Position numbers and translations under genes: made by a program
Shown here: piece after piece, positions 9,712 to 19,499 of the stretch
How positions within the stretch are numbered: the stretch's first letter is position 1
How the letters are laid out: each line of letters opens with the position of its first letter
Origin: Didymodactylos carnosus
Taxonomy: Eukaryota > Rotifera > Eurotatoria > Philodinida > Philodinidae
Assembly: GCA_905250885.1 (NCBI GenBank)
Contig: CAJNOQ010001326.1
Span: 1-33,012, forward strand
Direction of reading: 5' to 3'
DNA: 33,012 bases
The notes under the pieces: model-generated
Databases searched by the model: none
Seen by the model: the letters and a program-made list of their open reading frames with translations, nothing else
Told to the model about the DNA's origin: nothing

Positions 9712-10614
9712 GATTCGGCATTCTTATAGGCCTCCGACACACCTTTCATGACCGAAAGGAAGTGACCATCGAGTTTGACTACGTTCTTATCACCGTGATG
9801 AGCGAATAAATCATGTTCCAACTGACCAACATCATTTTGGACTAGGACACCCATCACACTTTCGAGGATTGAACGAGCACGCGCTCGGTAGTTTAGATGA
9901 GTTCGTCCTGTCAACTCTCGATACTTGTGGGTCACCCACGTTCGATCCTTGTTGCCACACAGGTGTAGTAGGTGATCGATAGCTTCACGAAGCATTTTCG
10001 TCGAATCTTTATCGTCGCCAGGCACGAAATCTTCATTACTATCGACGTTGACATCTCCATTTGAGTCCTCTTGGCTTGATGACTCTTTTGTATCGTCATT
10101 ATCTTGATCGATTGTTTGTGCATCAGTAGTAGTGCGTTGTTGATTCTTACGCCGTTCGATAAAATCCGATACTCGCTTCGACCAATAAAGTTGTTTGAAA
10201 TCATCGTAATTGTCGCGACACACGCCACAGATAAATGCGTCATACGAATGTTTGAGGCTGAAGTTGGCATGAATACGTAGCGCATATTTACGGCTGATTT
10301 GTTGCAACCGCTTCGTACTCGGATGAGATATTCCAGACATCGAAGCACACGTATAACACTTTTTTGCACTTCCTCGGATCAAACTGAGCGTATAAATGAT
10401 TGAAATGACGACGGCAAATAACTGTTTTACTTAAATCGACTTTCGATTCGTCATCAATATCCGCTCGACAGAGGATAGCTTGAGCCTCTGTACATGCCTT
10501 AGGGAATTGTGACGTGTTGATCTTCCTGCTTAGATCGACTAAGCATATGATGGTATTATTCTTGTCTCCATTGCACTCATCATCGTTGATCAAACAGATG
10601 GGCTTTGCAGCCAT
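9654..10614 (-). CDS. N-terminal Cys-rich part of the transposase-like gene
   Basis: This segment comprises the frames 10288-10614 and 9654-10382, which overlap and join at the A-run near 10362. It has several probable metal-binding Cys/His groups: KTVICRRHFNHLY, then KCKKCYTCA across the frame change, then AFICGVCRDNYDD. The spacing of these pairs suggests a zinc-binding N-terminal domain, often DNA-binding in transposases. A strongly acidic Ser/Asp/Glu linker follows (residues like SSQEDSNGDVNVDSNEDFVP), then a helical region that ends at the frame change near 9708. The start was chosen as the most upstream ATG, which precedes the first Cys group. Confidence 0.6.
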
Positions 10615-11163
10615 TGATATAGTTTGATGAAAAAGAGATAACTCGTCGTGAAGAAATAAACTGAGTGACTGTCACAAAGATAAGTAATAACCTTGTTGAG
10701 AGACGTCCGTTTTATGACTGCTAGTCTTTAAAAAGACTAAGTTAGTTTTCAACTTCACACGGAGTGCAAATTAGTTTTAAAAAAATTTAAAGATCTCTTT
10801 TTTTTATATTATAACCCAGTCCGTTTCTGACTTCATCCCTTGATGAATTGATAGTGTTAAGTAATTTATGCTCCATAAGAAGTCTGAAAACAAAAAAGTA
10901 GACCTGATATGACAGATTACCTCTTTTTTTTAAAATAAATTAATGTACACTCTATATGGAGAGACACAGAATCACTATTTTTATGACAAAGTAACTTTGA
11001 ATTTTTTTAAAGATATGATTTAAACTTTATATGGAGATGGATACTGGCTTAAAAATGATACATATCCTTTTTTTAGATATTGTTTCGTTGTTGAGAAAGT
11101 GAATGTTTTCGAAACCAGTAATAAAAATCAAGGAAACGCACTCGTACTTTGCAATTTTCATCA
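10615..11163. other. Non-coding upstream of the transposase-like gene
   Basis: A+T-rich sequence with a short perfect palindrome (ctagtctttaaaaagactaag, about 10720-10742) and two related stretches, ctctatatggagagac near 10950 and actttatatggagatgg near 11023. No coding frame is convincing and no terminal repeat matching the 3' side of the gene was found. Confidence 0.4.
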
Positions 11164-12493
11164 TGAAAGGACAAGTGGCGGTAAGGTCATTTTTTCGCCC
11201 ACAACATTTAGGGAAAAAACTACATGGTTAGAATCAGCATTAAATTCTGAACAAATCGGTATATTCAGAATTGTCGGATACTGATTCAGAGAATAGTGAT
11301 GATGATAATTTCAATATACTTTATTCATTGATTTAATCTGATTGAGTCATTTTTACTGGTGATGGGGCGTAAGACGCAAGAAGCGTTAATTTTCTAGTAT
11401 CTATTCTTTCGTCTCTCGTGACCTATACATGTATAGTATAGGCCATGGATGACGATAAAATTAAAGGAAAGAGAAAACATAACGTGCGACGTTAAGGAAA
11501 ATGCTTTCTTACCGTACGAAACGAAGGAGTTACATATATTACGCGAAATTCTTAACGTAAGTGAATCATCCTTAACCAGATAACGTAAGTGAGTCATTCT
11601 CAGCTAGGGATGATAGTACACTACTATGGACAAGACGATGTATTTTCTTCGTGTTCATTTCATATCGTTTCATTTCTGTAGCGTAATCATTTGTCCTATA
11701 ATACTTAACGTTAATTTTTTTCTTACGTTAAGAATTCCATTCCACGACGTTAAGCTGCCATTTTGTTTTTCCCGTTTCTTACGTAACATTTCGTTTTCTT
11801 TCCGTTCCCTTAGTTATCAAGTATGTGAACTCTAAATTTAGACGTAAGACACAGAACAGGCCACATTACATTCGAATATAGCGAAATGCCGTGCAAGTAA
11901 TAAACGACTATAGCGATACCGTAATGTTTATTCCTTTCCTTCCTTTCGTCATCTATCAATCAATACTCATGTTTAACGACTACACGACGGCCCATCACTA
12001 GTTTTTACCGAACTTTCGACTATGCTCTCGCGTCTTTATTACTAACTAATTAAGCATCGATTTTTTTTTATTATTATGTCCTCAATCTGTTTGGAATTGA
12101 TGGAACAATCGTTTCTAGATATATATAAAGTATTATTGCTACTATAAACTGACTTTTAGGATTGGAAGGCAGTGATTTTTGAACAAAGATAAAAAAATTA
12201 CCTTTGTCAGAGGAGGCAGTTTTTTCATTCAAATCACATTTTTATGCAAAACAAACCTTATATTCGTGATCAGCGTGGTCGATAACCTATATTTAGATGA
12301 AATTAGAGTGAAAAACAAAAAACAAAAAATTTTTTTTCCCTGGACCACGGCAAAAAACTAAAAATAAAAAGTTATTTTTTTTCAAAAAGAAATATACCGA
12401 TTTGTTCAGAATTTAATGCTGATTCTAACCATATAGTTTTTTTCCCTAAATGTTTTGGGTGAAAAAATGACCTTATCGCCACTTGTCTTTTCA
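11164..12493. repeat. Long inverted repeat A, ~100-bp arms
   Basis: The left arm 11164-11264 (gaaaggacaagtggcggtaagg...) and right arm 12393-12493 are inverted copies of about 100 bp with scattered mismatches. The right arm contains accgatttgttcagaattta and ends ccttatcgccacttgtcttt. The 1.13-kb interior has no gene but includes a cluster of ACGTTAAG/ACGTAAG motifs. This could be a non-autonomous DNA transposon with ~100-bp terminal repeats or two independent insertions of one repeat. An open frame across the left arm (11099-11284) is not considered coding. Confidence 0.75.
11370..11850. repeat. Cluster of ACGTTAA / ACGTAAG motifs
   Basis: Within about 480 bp the core (a)cgtta(a) or acgtaag recurs in both orientations at roughly nine places, near 11371, 11490, 11551, 11581, 11706, 11722, 11744, 11779 and 11841. 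The sequence is otherwise A+T-rich with no credible coding frame. This may be internal repeat structure of the element bounded by inverted repeat A. Confidence 0.4.
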
Positions 12494-12658
12494 AGTTTTT
12501 CGCAAAAGCAATATCATTATGAGAGAGCTGAAAAACTCGACTTTTTTTTCGCCAGACCGATTGAGCTGAAATTCTGGGTAATGAGTAACGACTATTAGTT
12601 AAATATTTTCTGAAAGTTTCATCAATGACATCTCAACGGTTGGGAAGATAATTATTTT

Positions 12659-13751
12659 TATAGAAGGCGCTAAGTGAGTAGCGTTTATTCTCGTTGAATA
12701 TAGCGCTGTTGAACAAAAGCGATTGTTTCAAAGCAACGACAACGTCTGTCCGAATTCTGCATGATTTAAAGCTGTTTTAGAACATGTTTCCCGAGTTTTC
12801 TAGGTTTTCCGAGCAACTATAGTTCTCGTCTGTTGCTTGGTTACAGAACAGAAATCCGGTCAAATGACAATTCTAGAGCATAAAGCAAAGAAAAGAAAAA
12901 AATATAGTTGAACTATAGAGATCAAATGTACCGCTTTCAGTAGTCTTCTCGTCTGATCTTATCACTTTTCATTTTCTATATGCGCGCTGCAATAGACAAT
13001 GGGGTAAGCTAAGAAAAGCACTAATTCTATATTTTAACCGAAATAGTTCAGTCATCTTGTAATGTTCAGAAGTTATAGAGACTCATTTGTTACGTTTCTC
13101 TCATCTATGTTAGCGAACGTTTCAACATATATTCCGGTCGGTCGCCATTCCGATGTTCTTCTGTTCCCCGACTATTCCGCTATTTGCACTGTTCCTCTAT
13201 TCCAAACCGACTTAAAGTACACAAAAACGAACTTAAAGATCTAACAATTAGACTAAAACATAAGAATTTCAATTTAATAATAACATTTAATTAATTTAAT
13301 TATAATATAATTTAATTTAATAGCACGCAATCGACAACATTCTTTATTTATGGCATCTTTGACTATTTTAATATTCTTCTAGTAATACTTTTATTAAATT
13401 TTGTACTTATTCGACTGTATATTTATTTAGTAACCTTTATAGTGATTACGGAGCATGTCAAAATTTAAATTATAATTTATTTTATTTTGTATAATTTCGG
13501 TTGCTATTGACATATATCTTTCAATGTGTTCGTTTTTTTAACAGATATCTTTATAAGAGCAGATGTTTGGAGCAGATGTTGATTTTTTTAAAGAATAAAA
13601 TCAAAAAGTAACAAAATGTATGTTTTCATCAAATATTCATCTTTTATATGTTCATGAAGGAGAGTAATCACTGTAAACTTATTTCGTACCAACTTCGCGA
13701 ACTAAATCTACACTAATAAGAGTTGACCCATTTCCATTGTTATATATTAGT
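12659..13751. other. Non-coding, very A+T-rich
   Basis: No gene is supported here. The stretch 13258-13330 is nearly pure A/T (taattta-type low complexity). The 60-codon frame at 13062-13244 has no recognisable feature. Confidence 0.4.
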
Positions 13752-14331
13752 TTAACTCTTTCGGAACCGGATTATTTTTTCGGAAAAGAAGAAAACACCG
13801 CCGGATAGAACCGCAAATCTGCCACCGCTCCGAAATTTTTTTGACATAGTTATCGCGAAAGAGTACATTTTTCTGCATAGGTTTCCACAATTGGTATAGC
13901 ATTTTATTGAAATTGTCCTAGTAGAAATGGGAGAGTTTCGAAAGGCCCGATACTTGTTCACAGAGGAGAAAGTCACTGTATTGTGGTTTTGAAATATATG
14001 ATGCACTTAAACTTTCCGCAATGGTTAATCTTATGGTTGGATGCAGCTTTCTTTCCTCTACAAAACCCCATTAGGCGCTTAACCCTTTCAGGACCAACTT
14101 ATTTTGAGCAAAAATTACAAATTTTTCAACTTTTCAAAAATGATTTATTTTTTCTAGATTCATCTAATCCTCTAGCCATACCTAGAATGAAACTGATGAA
14201 GCACAAAAGTGTAAAAAAAGCAGACGCAATGTATACTTCAAAGAGACGCGAAAAAAATTCGAATTCTGACGCGTCAGATCACGTGAAATTTCAATGATGC
14301 TTTAAAGCGTCACCGGTCCCGAAAGGGTTAA
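13752..14331. mobile_element. piggyBac-like MITE(s) with TTAA and CCCTTTCGG ends
   Basis: The left end at 13752 reads TTAA then ctctttcggaaccgg. A second left-type end at 14079 reads TTAA then ccctttcaggacc. The right end at 14309-14331 reads ccggtcccgaaaggg then TTAA. TTAA target sites and CCCTTT...GG termini are the hallmark of the piggyBac superfamily. The 14083-14327 interval (245 bp) makes a complete MITE. The 13752 end matches the right end slightly better in the GGxACCGG part, so an outer element of 572 bp with a nested or duplicated end is also possible. No transposase frame is present. Confidence 0.65.
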
Positions 14332-14619
14332 AGTACACGAGTTGTGGACGATCCTATTCGTCTGATCTGTTTTTTAGAAAACGATCCCTTTTAGTTTTAA
14401 TGGTATATGGCGGTGAATATCGTTGTTTATTGTCTAAAAAAGCAAATTTTCGAGACAGACAAAAGGAGTCTCTGGAAGTCTAGCAAGGGACTAACTTAAA
14501 ACTAGTACAAAAGATGGAAATGAATCTTCCCCAATCAGTGTAGATTTTGTTCGCGAAGTTGGAGGAATACGAAATAAGTTTCCAGTGAGCCTCACTGTAG
14601 TGTAAATATTGACCAGAAT
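14332..14619. other. Spacer, nothing recognised
   Basis: Under 300 bp of A+T-rich sequence between the piggyBac-like element and the next inverted-repeat element. No coding frame or repeat match was seen. Confidence 0.4.
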
Positions 14620-15137
14620 TATCCGTCTCTGCTTTTTATACCAGTTTCAAGTACCCAGGTTGTACTCTGTGCCGGGCTATATTTTAGAAAAGATACTTTC
14701 TCAGATAAATGTTATGTGCGAACTAAGGAAAAATGAGAAAATCAACCAACAAATGGAGTGCACAACATGGATATACGATGATTCTTCTGTTAAACTCAAT
14801 ATAAGAGAAGAAATACTATTTTCATCGAATATTCAGTTTAGTCAGTATGAACATACGTCCAAATTTTCCTTGTTGGAATATGGTTCAAGATGTTTTAAAG
14901 CAAATAGGAAATAGTTAGTCTTCTATGTAATTGATACACTTTGACAGACTTGTACGAAAATGATTAAGAGCTTATCTACAACCTTGTATGCTTGTAATCT
15001 ACCGGAATAAAATTTGCTTCTTTTTGCTTATTTGGTACATAAAAATTTATCTGAGAAAGTATCTTTTTGTAAAGTATAGCTCGGCACAGAGTACAACTTG
15101 GGTACTTGAAACCAGCATAAAAATCAGAGAGGGATAG
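14620..15137. mobile_element. Inverted-repeat element, ~90-bp arms, 518 bp
   Basis: The left arm 14620-14710 (tatccgtctctgctttttat, then caagtacccaggttgtactc) is inverted at 15045-15137 (gagtacaacttgggtacttg, then aaaatcagagagggata). Related single copies of the arm occur outside, near 15655-15705 and more weakly near 15895-15935, so this is a dispersed family. The open frame 14609-14914 starts inside the left arm and is not considered a gene. Confidence 0.75.
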
Positions 15138-15528
15138 TCAATTTTATTTTAGATCTATATAGATAGATATAAAAGAAAAGAAAGTAAGAAAAGAATGAAT
15201 TTTATATGGACATAAAATAAATTAATGTATAGATTAAAGTAGAAAGTTTGATCTTTTCTACAAAGAGGAATAAAGTTTTACATACATAAAGAAGTAGTTA
15301 TATGTTTATGCAATTAGAAAACAAGACAGTTACGTATAAAACAGTGTTAAATTATGTCATATCGTACCTATACCGACCTAAGGATGGAGTAACGACCGCT
15401 CGGAATATGTTCTGAAACGCTCAGTTAGTCTTTGATCTAGTTGATAGAGGTTGACAGGGTTATACGAAACTGATTAAGAGCTTATCAACAATCTTGTATA
15501 GTTGTACTTTGCCGAAATAAAATTTGTA
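14943..15528. repeat. Direct repeat pair, ~75 bp, 508 bp apart
   Basis: The copies at 14943-15017 and 15451-15528 share acgaaa-tgattaagagctta, caa-cttgta and aataaaatttg, with moderate divergence. The first copy lies inside the 14620-15137 element and the second lies outside it, close to another single copy of that element's arm. This suggests a second, partly decayed copy of the same repeat. Confidence 0.55.
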
Positions 15529-16135
15529 CGCGATTTGCATTCGACAATCTTACATATATAAATCCTCATACATCTATCAACGATGGCAATAAAAAGCATA
15601 TATTTTCCTTATGTTTAGCTGTGATATTGACCGTCCACTTCCAAAGAAAGCAAAATGTATCTTTTTCTAAAATATACCACAGCATACAGTACAATTTGGG
15701 TACTTCCGATTGACCCTAAAAATGATTTTGACTTCATCGTGGTTTTTACCCGTTTGAACACACATTACCTCTGACTATCATGACTCGAAGAGAAAGCCGG
15801 AAAATCATGGCAGTCAAAAAACGTTTTTCTAGCTGCTAATCATCGATATTGAGAGCCACATATCTCAAAAACTAAAAAGGGTCTTTTTTCAGAAGATAGA
15901 TCAGTATATAATACAACTTCTGTACTTCTAACTACTGTAAGAAGTGGAGATGGACCCTCTCTAGTTAATTTAATTTTAATCTGAGAAGTTGGTAGAATAT
16001 CGGACGAGCACTGCTTCTTTTGAACATATAATAAATGAATATATAGATTAAGATAGAGAATTTGTTCGTTTCTATAGATTGCTTGTCTCGAAAACTCGCT
16101 TTCTTTAGATCAAAAGAAGGGAAGAAAATAATTAT
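15138..16135. other. Non-coding with decayed repeat copies
   Basis: No gene is supported. The stretch contains the second copies of the repeats named for the 14620-15137 element (near 15451 and 15655) and A+T-rich filler up to the right arm of inverted repeat B. Confidence 0.4.
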
Positions 16136-16270
16136 CTTTCCAACCGCTGATACGTCATTGATGAAACTTTCAGAAAATGTTTAACTGATAGTCGTTATTC
16201 ATTACCCAAAATTTCAGCTCAATCGGTCTGGCGAAAAAAAAGTCGAGTTTTTCAGCTCTCTCATAATGAT

Positions 16271-16729
16271 CGTATTTCGAATCAGCGTTAGAAACTGAGT
16301 CAAACAATGTTCATCTCGAAACTTTTAAACAAAATACATTAGGCTTTGTGGGACTATAGGGTCTATTCTAAAAGAAACGTGCACATTTCTATCAGAATGC
16401 TTAAAACTGGAAAATTTTCCAACTAAAAGGGTTCATGTTTTTCTCATGAAAAACGCATCTTTTTTGAGTTTTTGATGAAGAAAATATTTGATAGCAGAAA
16501 ACTTTCAAGTGTTTTTTCAACAGTGGCTCGGTTAACCTGTCTACTTACCAGTAGTATTGAGATAATCATTTTTGTTTTTAGCTGTTTTACAGAGTTAGAA
16601 AATGCTTAGAGTTATAGAGTGAGTGATGAATGATTTAGCAAGATGACAATACGATCTAATCGAAGGCCTTCACAACAATGATTTACACTGATTGTTTTTA
16701 TGTTTCATTATGATTGTTTACGAACATTG
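16271..16729. other. Spacer before the tandem duplication
   Basis: A+T-rich sequence with no coding frame or strong repeat recognised. Confidence 0.4.
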
Positions 16730-17047
16730 TCTTGATCTTTCTTTTCATATGAATGACAAATAAAACTTGAATTTATATATAATTAAAATCTGATAAAAAC
16801 GAATTTCGATAGTGTTATTTACATTGAATTGACTTTTAATTATGTGTAAATAGATATATTGAATAAATTGAAAATATGAAACTATTTAACGGTATTTGCA
16901 ATTATGTTTTTGTTTCTGTTGCATGTGAAAACATGATCAATCTGTGTTTCATTTGAGTAAATACTTCTGTTTTATAATGAGTACTCAAAGTCCTCTATGA
17001 CAGTCTATTTTCTAAATTTATTGGATTTATTTGTGTTAAAACTCAAA

Positions 17048-17720
17048 CTATCGCCATCTGTATAAAACTGTGTAAGACCGGTGCTCGAATATGCTTGTGT
17101 TATCTATAATTCAACCTTTACCGCTCACTTTAATATTCTGAACAAAATTCATCGTCTTGCTAGTAGAATTATCTCGCAAGACTTTAATAGTTCCTCTTCT
17201 TATTTGCTCAAAAAATTTAAAATTCAACCACTTCCTAACAGACGTCTCTACCATCATCTTCTATACTTTCATAAAATATTCTATAATAGAAGTCCTCTCC
17301 CATCGTTTGATTTGATCTCACCGCTAACTACGCGTCAAAGTTCTCGATTAGGTCATAATAATAGCGTTTCATTTCTCATCTAAAGCTAAAATCCGCACCC
17401 GGCTCTTTCGTTCCACGTGGCTTAAAAGAATGGAATGAACTTCCTTCGGTTTTAGCATGTCAGTCTTCTTTATCTGTATTTAAACGTATGTTAAGAGGTC
17501 ATCTAGGCTTTCAATAATTTTTATATTTAGATCTACTCTGTCTCTTAAAATGTATTACACTTATGTTTTCTCTCACAATGTATGTGTTATAGCAGCGATT
17601 CTTCTTAGAAACTTTTTAGTTTAGGTTATCATGAGGTGTCTGCGGATGCCACAAGTCCTTTTGGTGCTTTTTTGTGATATCCTACCTATGTGTAAAATAA
17701 AATTTCAATTCAATTTAATT
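17048..17720 (+). mobile_element. 5'-truncated non-LTR retrotransposon insertion
   Basis: Comparison with unit 2 of the tandem duplication gives the boundaries directly: the block is present in unit 1 and replaced by 8 bp (tcattgcg) in unit 2, with TCAAA on both sides in both copies. It encodes the C-terminal end of a reverse transcriptase and ends in an A+T-rich simple tail (taaaataaaatttcaattca). The 5' end is truncated, as is usual for non-LTR elements. The insertion apparently removed 8 bp of target instead of duplicating it. Confidence 0.85.
17075..17514 (+). pseudogene. Reverse transcriptase C-terminal fragment
   Basis: From 17075 the frame reads RPVLEYACVIYNS, then LNKIHRLASRIIS and LPNRRLYHHLLYFHKI. 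This is the classical post-thumb C-terminal region of non-LTR reverse transcriptases (RPxLEYA...LExvQrrAtR). It stops at about 17383. The closing part of the domain, RGLKEWNELPSVL followed by SVFKRMLRGHLGFQ, continues in a different frame to TAA near 17514, so at least one frameshift separates them. The catalytic YADD region is absent, and a further frame change sits at the 5' edge (LYKT before RPVLEY). It is a dead fragment. Confidence 0.8.
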
Positions 17721-17963
17721 CAAACGAGTATAGTATGAAGTCAATGATGACAAGTTTTTTTGGGGTTTTGAATAACGTTTCTTAAAACTCTCTTCTCTAG
17801 AACCGATAAGCTCGCGCTGAATTTGAGAAATAAAGTTTTGTCTGCAAATCGATATACTTCTCAGATCAGTATGAAAAGATTTTTACGACTTTTATATTGT
17901 CGAACTATAGTTCAAGGATTGAATCAGAAAAAGTATGAAAAAGGAAAGGATTAACTTTAATGC

Positions 17964-17971
17964 TATATAAG
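17964..17971 (+). promoter_or_regulatory. TATA box, duplicated copy 1
   Basis: TATATAAG lies 189 bp upstream of the ATG at 18160, in the same context as the copy in unit 2. It would drive the truncated gene copy. Confidence 0.5.
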
Positions 17972-18159
17972 TGCTCAAGGTTGTTTCACATTAGCTGTCA
18001 GTATTCTGGTTTGAAGTGACAGATGTCTTTCTTCGGGCTCAATGAATAAAAATGTTTGTATTTCTCAAGTTCAATACGATCTTTATCAGCTTCGAAGTTC
18101 TAGATGGCTGTATGTGTACTTACATAGTCAGTACGTGTTTACAAAGTTGAATCTGTGGA

Positions 18160-18480
18160 ATGATTGCCATCATAACGGCAGCTTTTGTTCATTTTACCTT
18201 TATATCCGGCTCTCATTTCAACGGCGGTACAATAACATGGCATCCAACCGACTTCAATGATACAAGCAATCCGATTAATATAACCATTACACAAACTTAT
18301 TCCTGGACATTTGGAAAAGTCAACTGTACAAACGCTATGATCACAAATCATTCGAATATCAATTACGGCACTTATTCAACTATACCAACAGATACATTAA
18401 CTTGTATCTCTCCATGCAACACTGAATCATCCGGAAATGCACGTGGTCTTGGTCTTTCTTTTCATATGAATGACAAATAA
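18160..18480 (+). pseudogene. Truncated 5' copy of the transmembrane gene
   Basis: The ATG at 18160 opens 106 codons. The first ~96 are the same as the start of the intact gene at 19213, including the signal peptide MIAIITAAFVHFTFISG and the GGTITWHP motif, with one visible change (Glu for Gly in CNTxSSGNARG). After GNARG the frame crosses the duplication junction and adds LGLSFHMNDK before a stop. With its own TATA box and start it could still make a short secreted peptide, but it lacks the rest of the ectodomain, the stalk and the membrane anchor. Confidence 0.8.
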
Positions 18481-19499
18481 AACTTGAATTTACATATAAT
18501 TAAAATCCGATAAAAACGAATTTCGATAGTGTTATTTACATTGAATTGATTTTTAATTATGTGTAAATAGATATATTGAATAAATTGAAAATATGAAACT
18601 ATTTAACGGTATTTGCAATTATGTTTTTGTTTCTGTTGCATGTGAAAACATGATCAATCTGTGTTTCACTTGAGTAAATATTTCTGTTTTACAATGAGTA
18701 CTCAAAGTCCTCTATGACAGTCTATTTTCTAAATTTATTGGATTTATTTGTGTTAAAACTCAAATCATTGCGTCAAACGAGTATATTATGAAGTCAATGA
18801 TGACAAGTTTTGTATGGGTTTTGAATTAACGTTTCTTAAAACTCTCTTCTCTAGAACCGATAAGCTCGCGCTGAATTTGAGAAATAAAGTTTTGTCTGCA
18901 AATCGATATACTTCTCAGATCAGTATGAAAAGATTTTTACGACTTTTACATCGTCGAACTATAGTTCAAAGATTGAATCAGAAAAAGTATGAAAAAGGAA
19001 GAATTAACTTTAATGCTATATAAGTGCTCAAGGTTGTTTCACATTAGCTGTCAGTATTCTGGTTTGAAGTGACAGATGTCTTTCTTCGGGCTCAATGAAT
19101 AAAAATGTTTGTATCTCTCAAGTTCAATACGATCTTTATCAGTTTCGAAGTTCTAGATGGCTGTATGTGTACTTACATAGTCAGTACGTGTTTACAAAGT
19201 TGAATCTGTGGAATGATTGCCATCATAACGGCAGCTTTTGTTCATTTTACCTTTATATCCGGCTCTCATTTCAACGGCGGTACAATAACATGGCATCCAA
19301 CCGACTTCAATGATACAAGCAATCCGATTAATATAACCATTACACAAACTTATTCCTGGACATTTGGAAAAGTCAACTGTACAAACGCTATGATCACAAA
19401 TCATTCGAATATCAATTACGGCACGTATTCAACTATACCAACAGATACATTAACTTGTATCTCTCCATGCAACACTGGATCATCCGGAAATGCACGTGG
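18447..19499 (+). repeat. Tandem duplication, unit 2 (1053 bp)
   Basis: This unit begins tcttggtctttcttttcata and ends at ggaaatgcacgtgg, followed by the unique continuation atatacatct. It is the uninterrupted version of unit 1 and contains the promoter and beginning of the first exon of the intact gene. The low divergence from unit 1 indicates a recent duplication. Confidence 0.9.
19017..19024 (+). promoter_or_regulatory. TATA box of the transmembrane gene
   Basis: TATATAAG is 189 bp upstream of the ATG at 19213, placing a transcription start near 19050 and leaving a leader of about 160 nt. An in-frame TGA four codons before the ATG supports the chosen start. The match and its conservation in the duplicate support a promoter; no initiator motif was assigned. 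Confidence 0.55.

Larger units (their letters stand above)
7523..10614 (-). pseudogene. Broken multi-copy zinc-finger/transposase-like gene
   Basis: Five consecutive minus-strand open frames are pieces of one protein of roughly 1000 residues. It starts at ATG 10612-10614 (MAAKPICLINDDECNGDKN) and ends at TAG 7523-7525. Similarity continues across each break when the frame is switched. The breaks are: (1) a run of six A (10360-10365 on the plus strand as T) where five keep the frame; (2) a GG near 9708 where GGG would keep it; (3) an in-frame TAG at 9388-9390; (4) a run of five A (8760-8764) where six would keep it. From memory, proteins with DWAMK-LP--yRE-Q-DwFGKRG and -YlRSDNAgCYH motifs occur in many copies in aquatic invertebrates, which suggests a mobile-element ORF or a domesticated relative. 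I could not identify terminal inverted repeats around it. Three of four lesions are in short homopolymers, so assembly error is an alternative to real decay. Confidence 0.75.
12513..16270. repeat. Long inverted repeat B, ~140-bp arms 3.5 kb apart
   Basis: The left arm 12513-12658 (atcattatgagagagctgaa ... ggaagataattattttta-like) is inverted at 16136-16270 (aaaataattatctttccaac ... ctctctcataatgat). Shared stretches include ttttttcgccagaccgattg against caatcggtctggcgaaaaaa. The left arm begins only 20 bp after the right arm of inverted repeat A. The interior holds the piggyBac-like ends and the 14620-15137 inverted repeat. It may be two oppositely oriented copies of one dispersed repeat, or the ends of a large element that has lost its gene. 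Confidence 0.75.
16730..18446 (+). repeat. Tandem duplication, unit 1 (with insertion)
   Basis: This unit starts at tcttgatctttcttttcata and ends at ggaaatgcacgtgg, directly abutting unit 2. Apart from the retrotransposon insertion at 17048-17720 it matches unit 2 (18447-19499) almost base for base, with only scattered substitutions and small indels. It carries a TATA-box promoter region and the first ~96 codons of the transmembrane gene. Because unit 2 continues past cacgtgg into the rest of the exon and unit 1 instead joins a new copy of the upstream region, the duplication breakpoint lies inside the first coding exon. Confidence 0.9.

Noticed and set aside
9509-9751. Plus-strand and alternate minus-strand frames over the transposase-like gene
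   Set aside because: They overlap the motif-bearing minus-strand frames and are shadows.
14185-14220. Hammerhead ribozyme core (ctgatga near 14191)
   Set aside because: No paired stems or the required GAAA segment at the right distance could be found.
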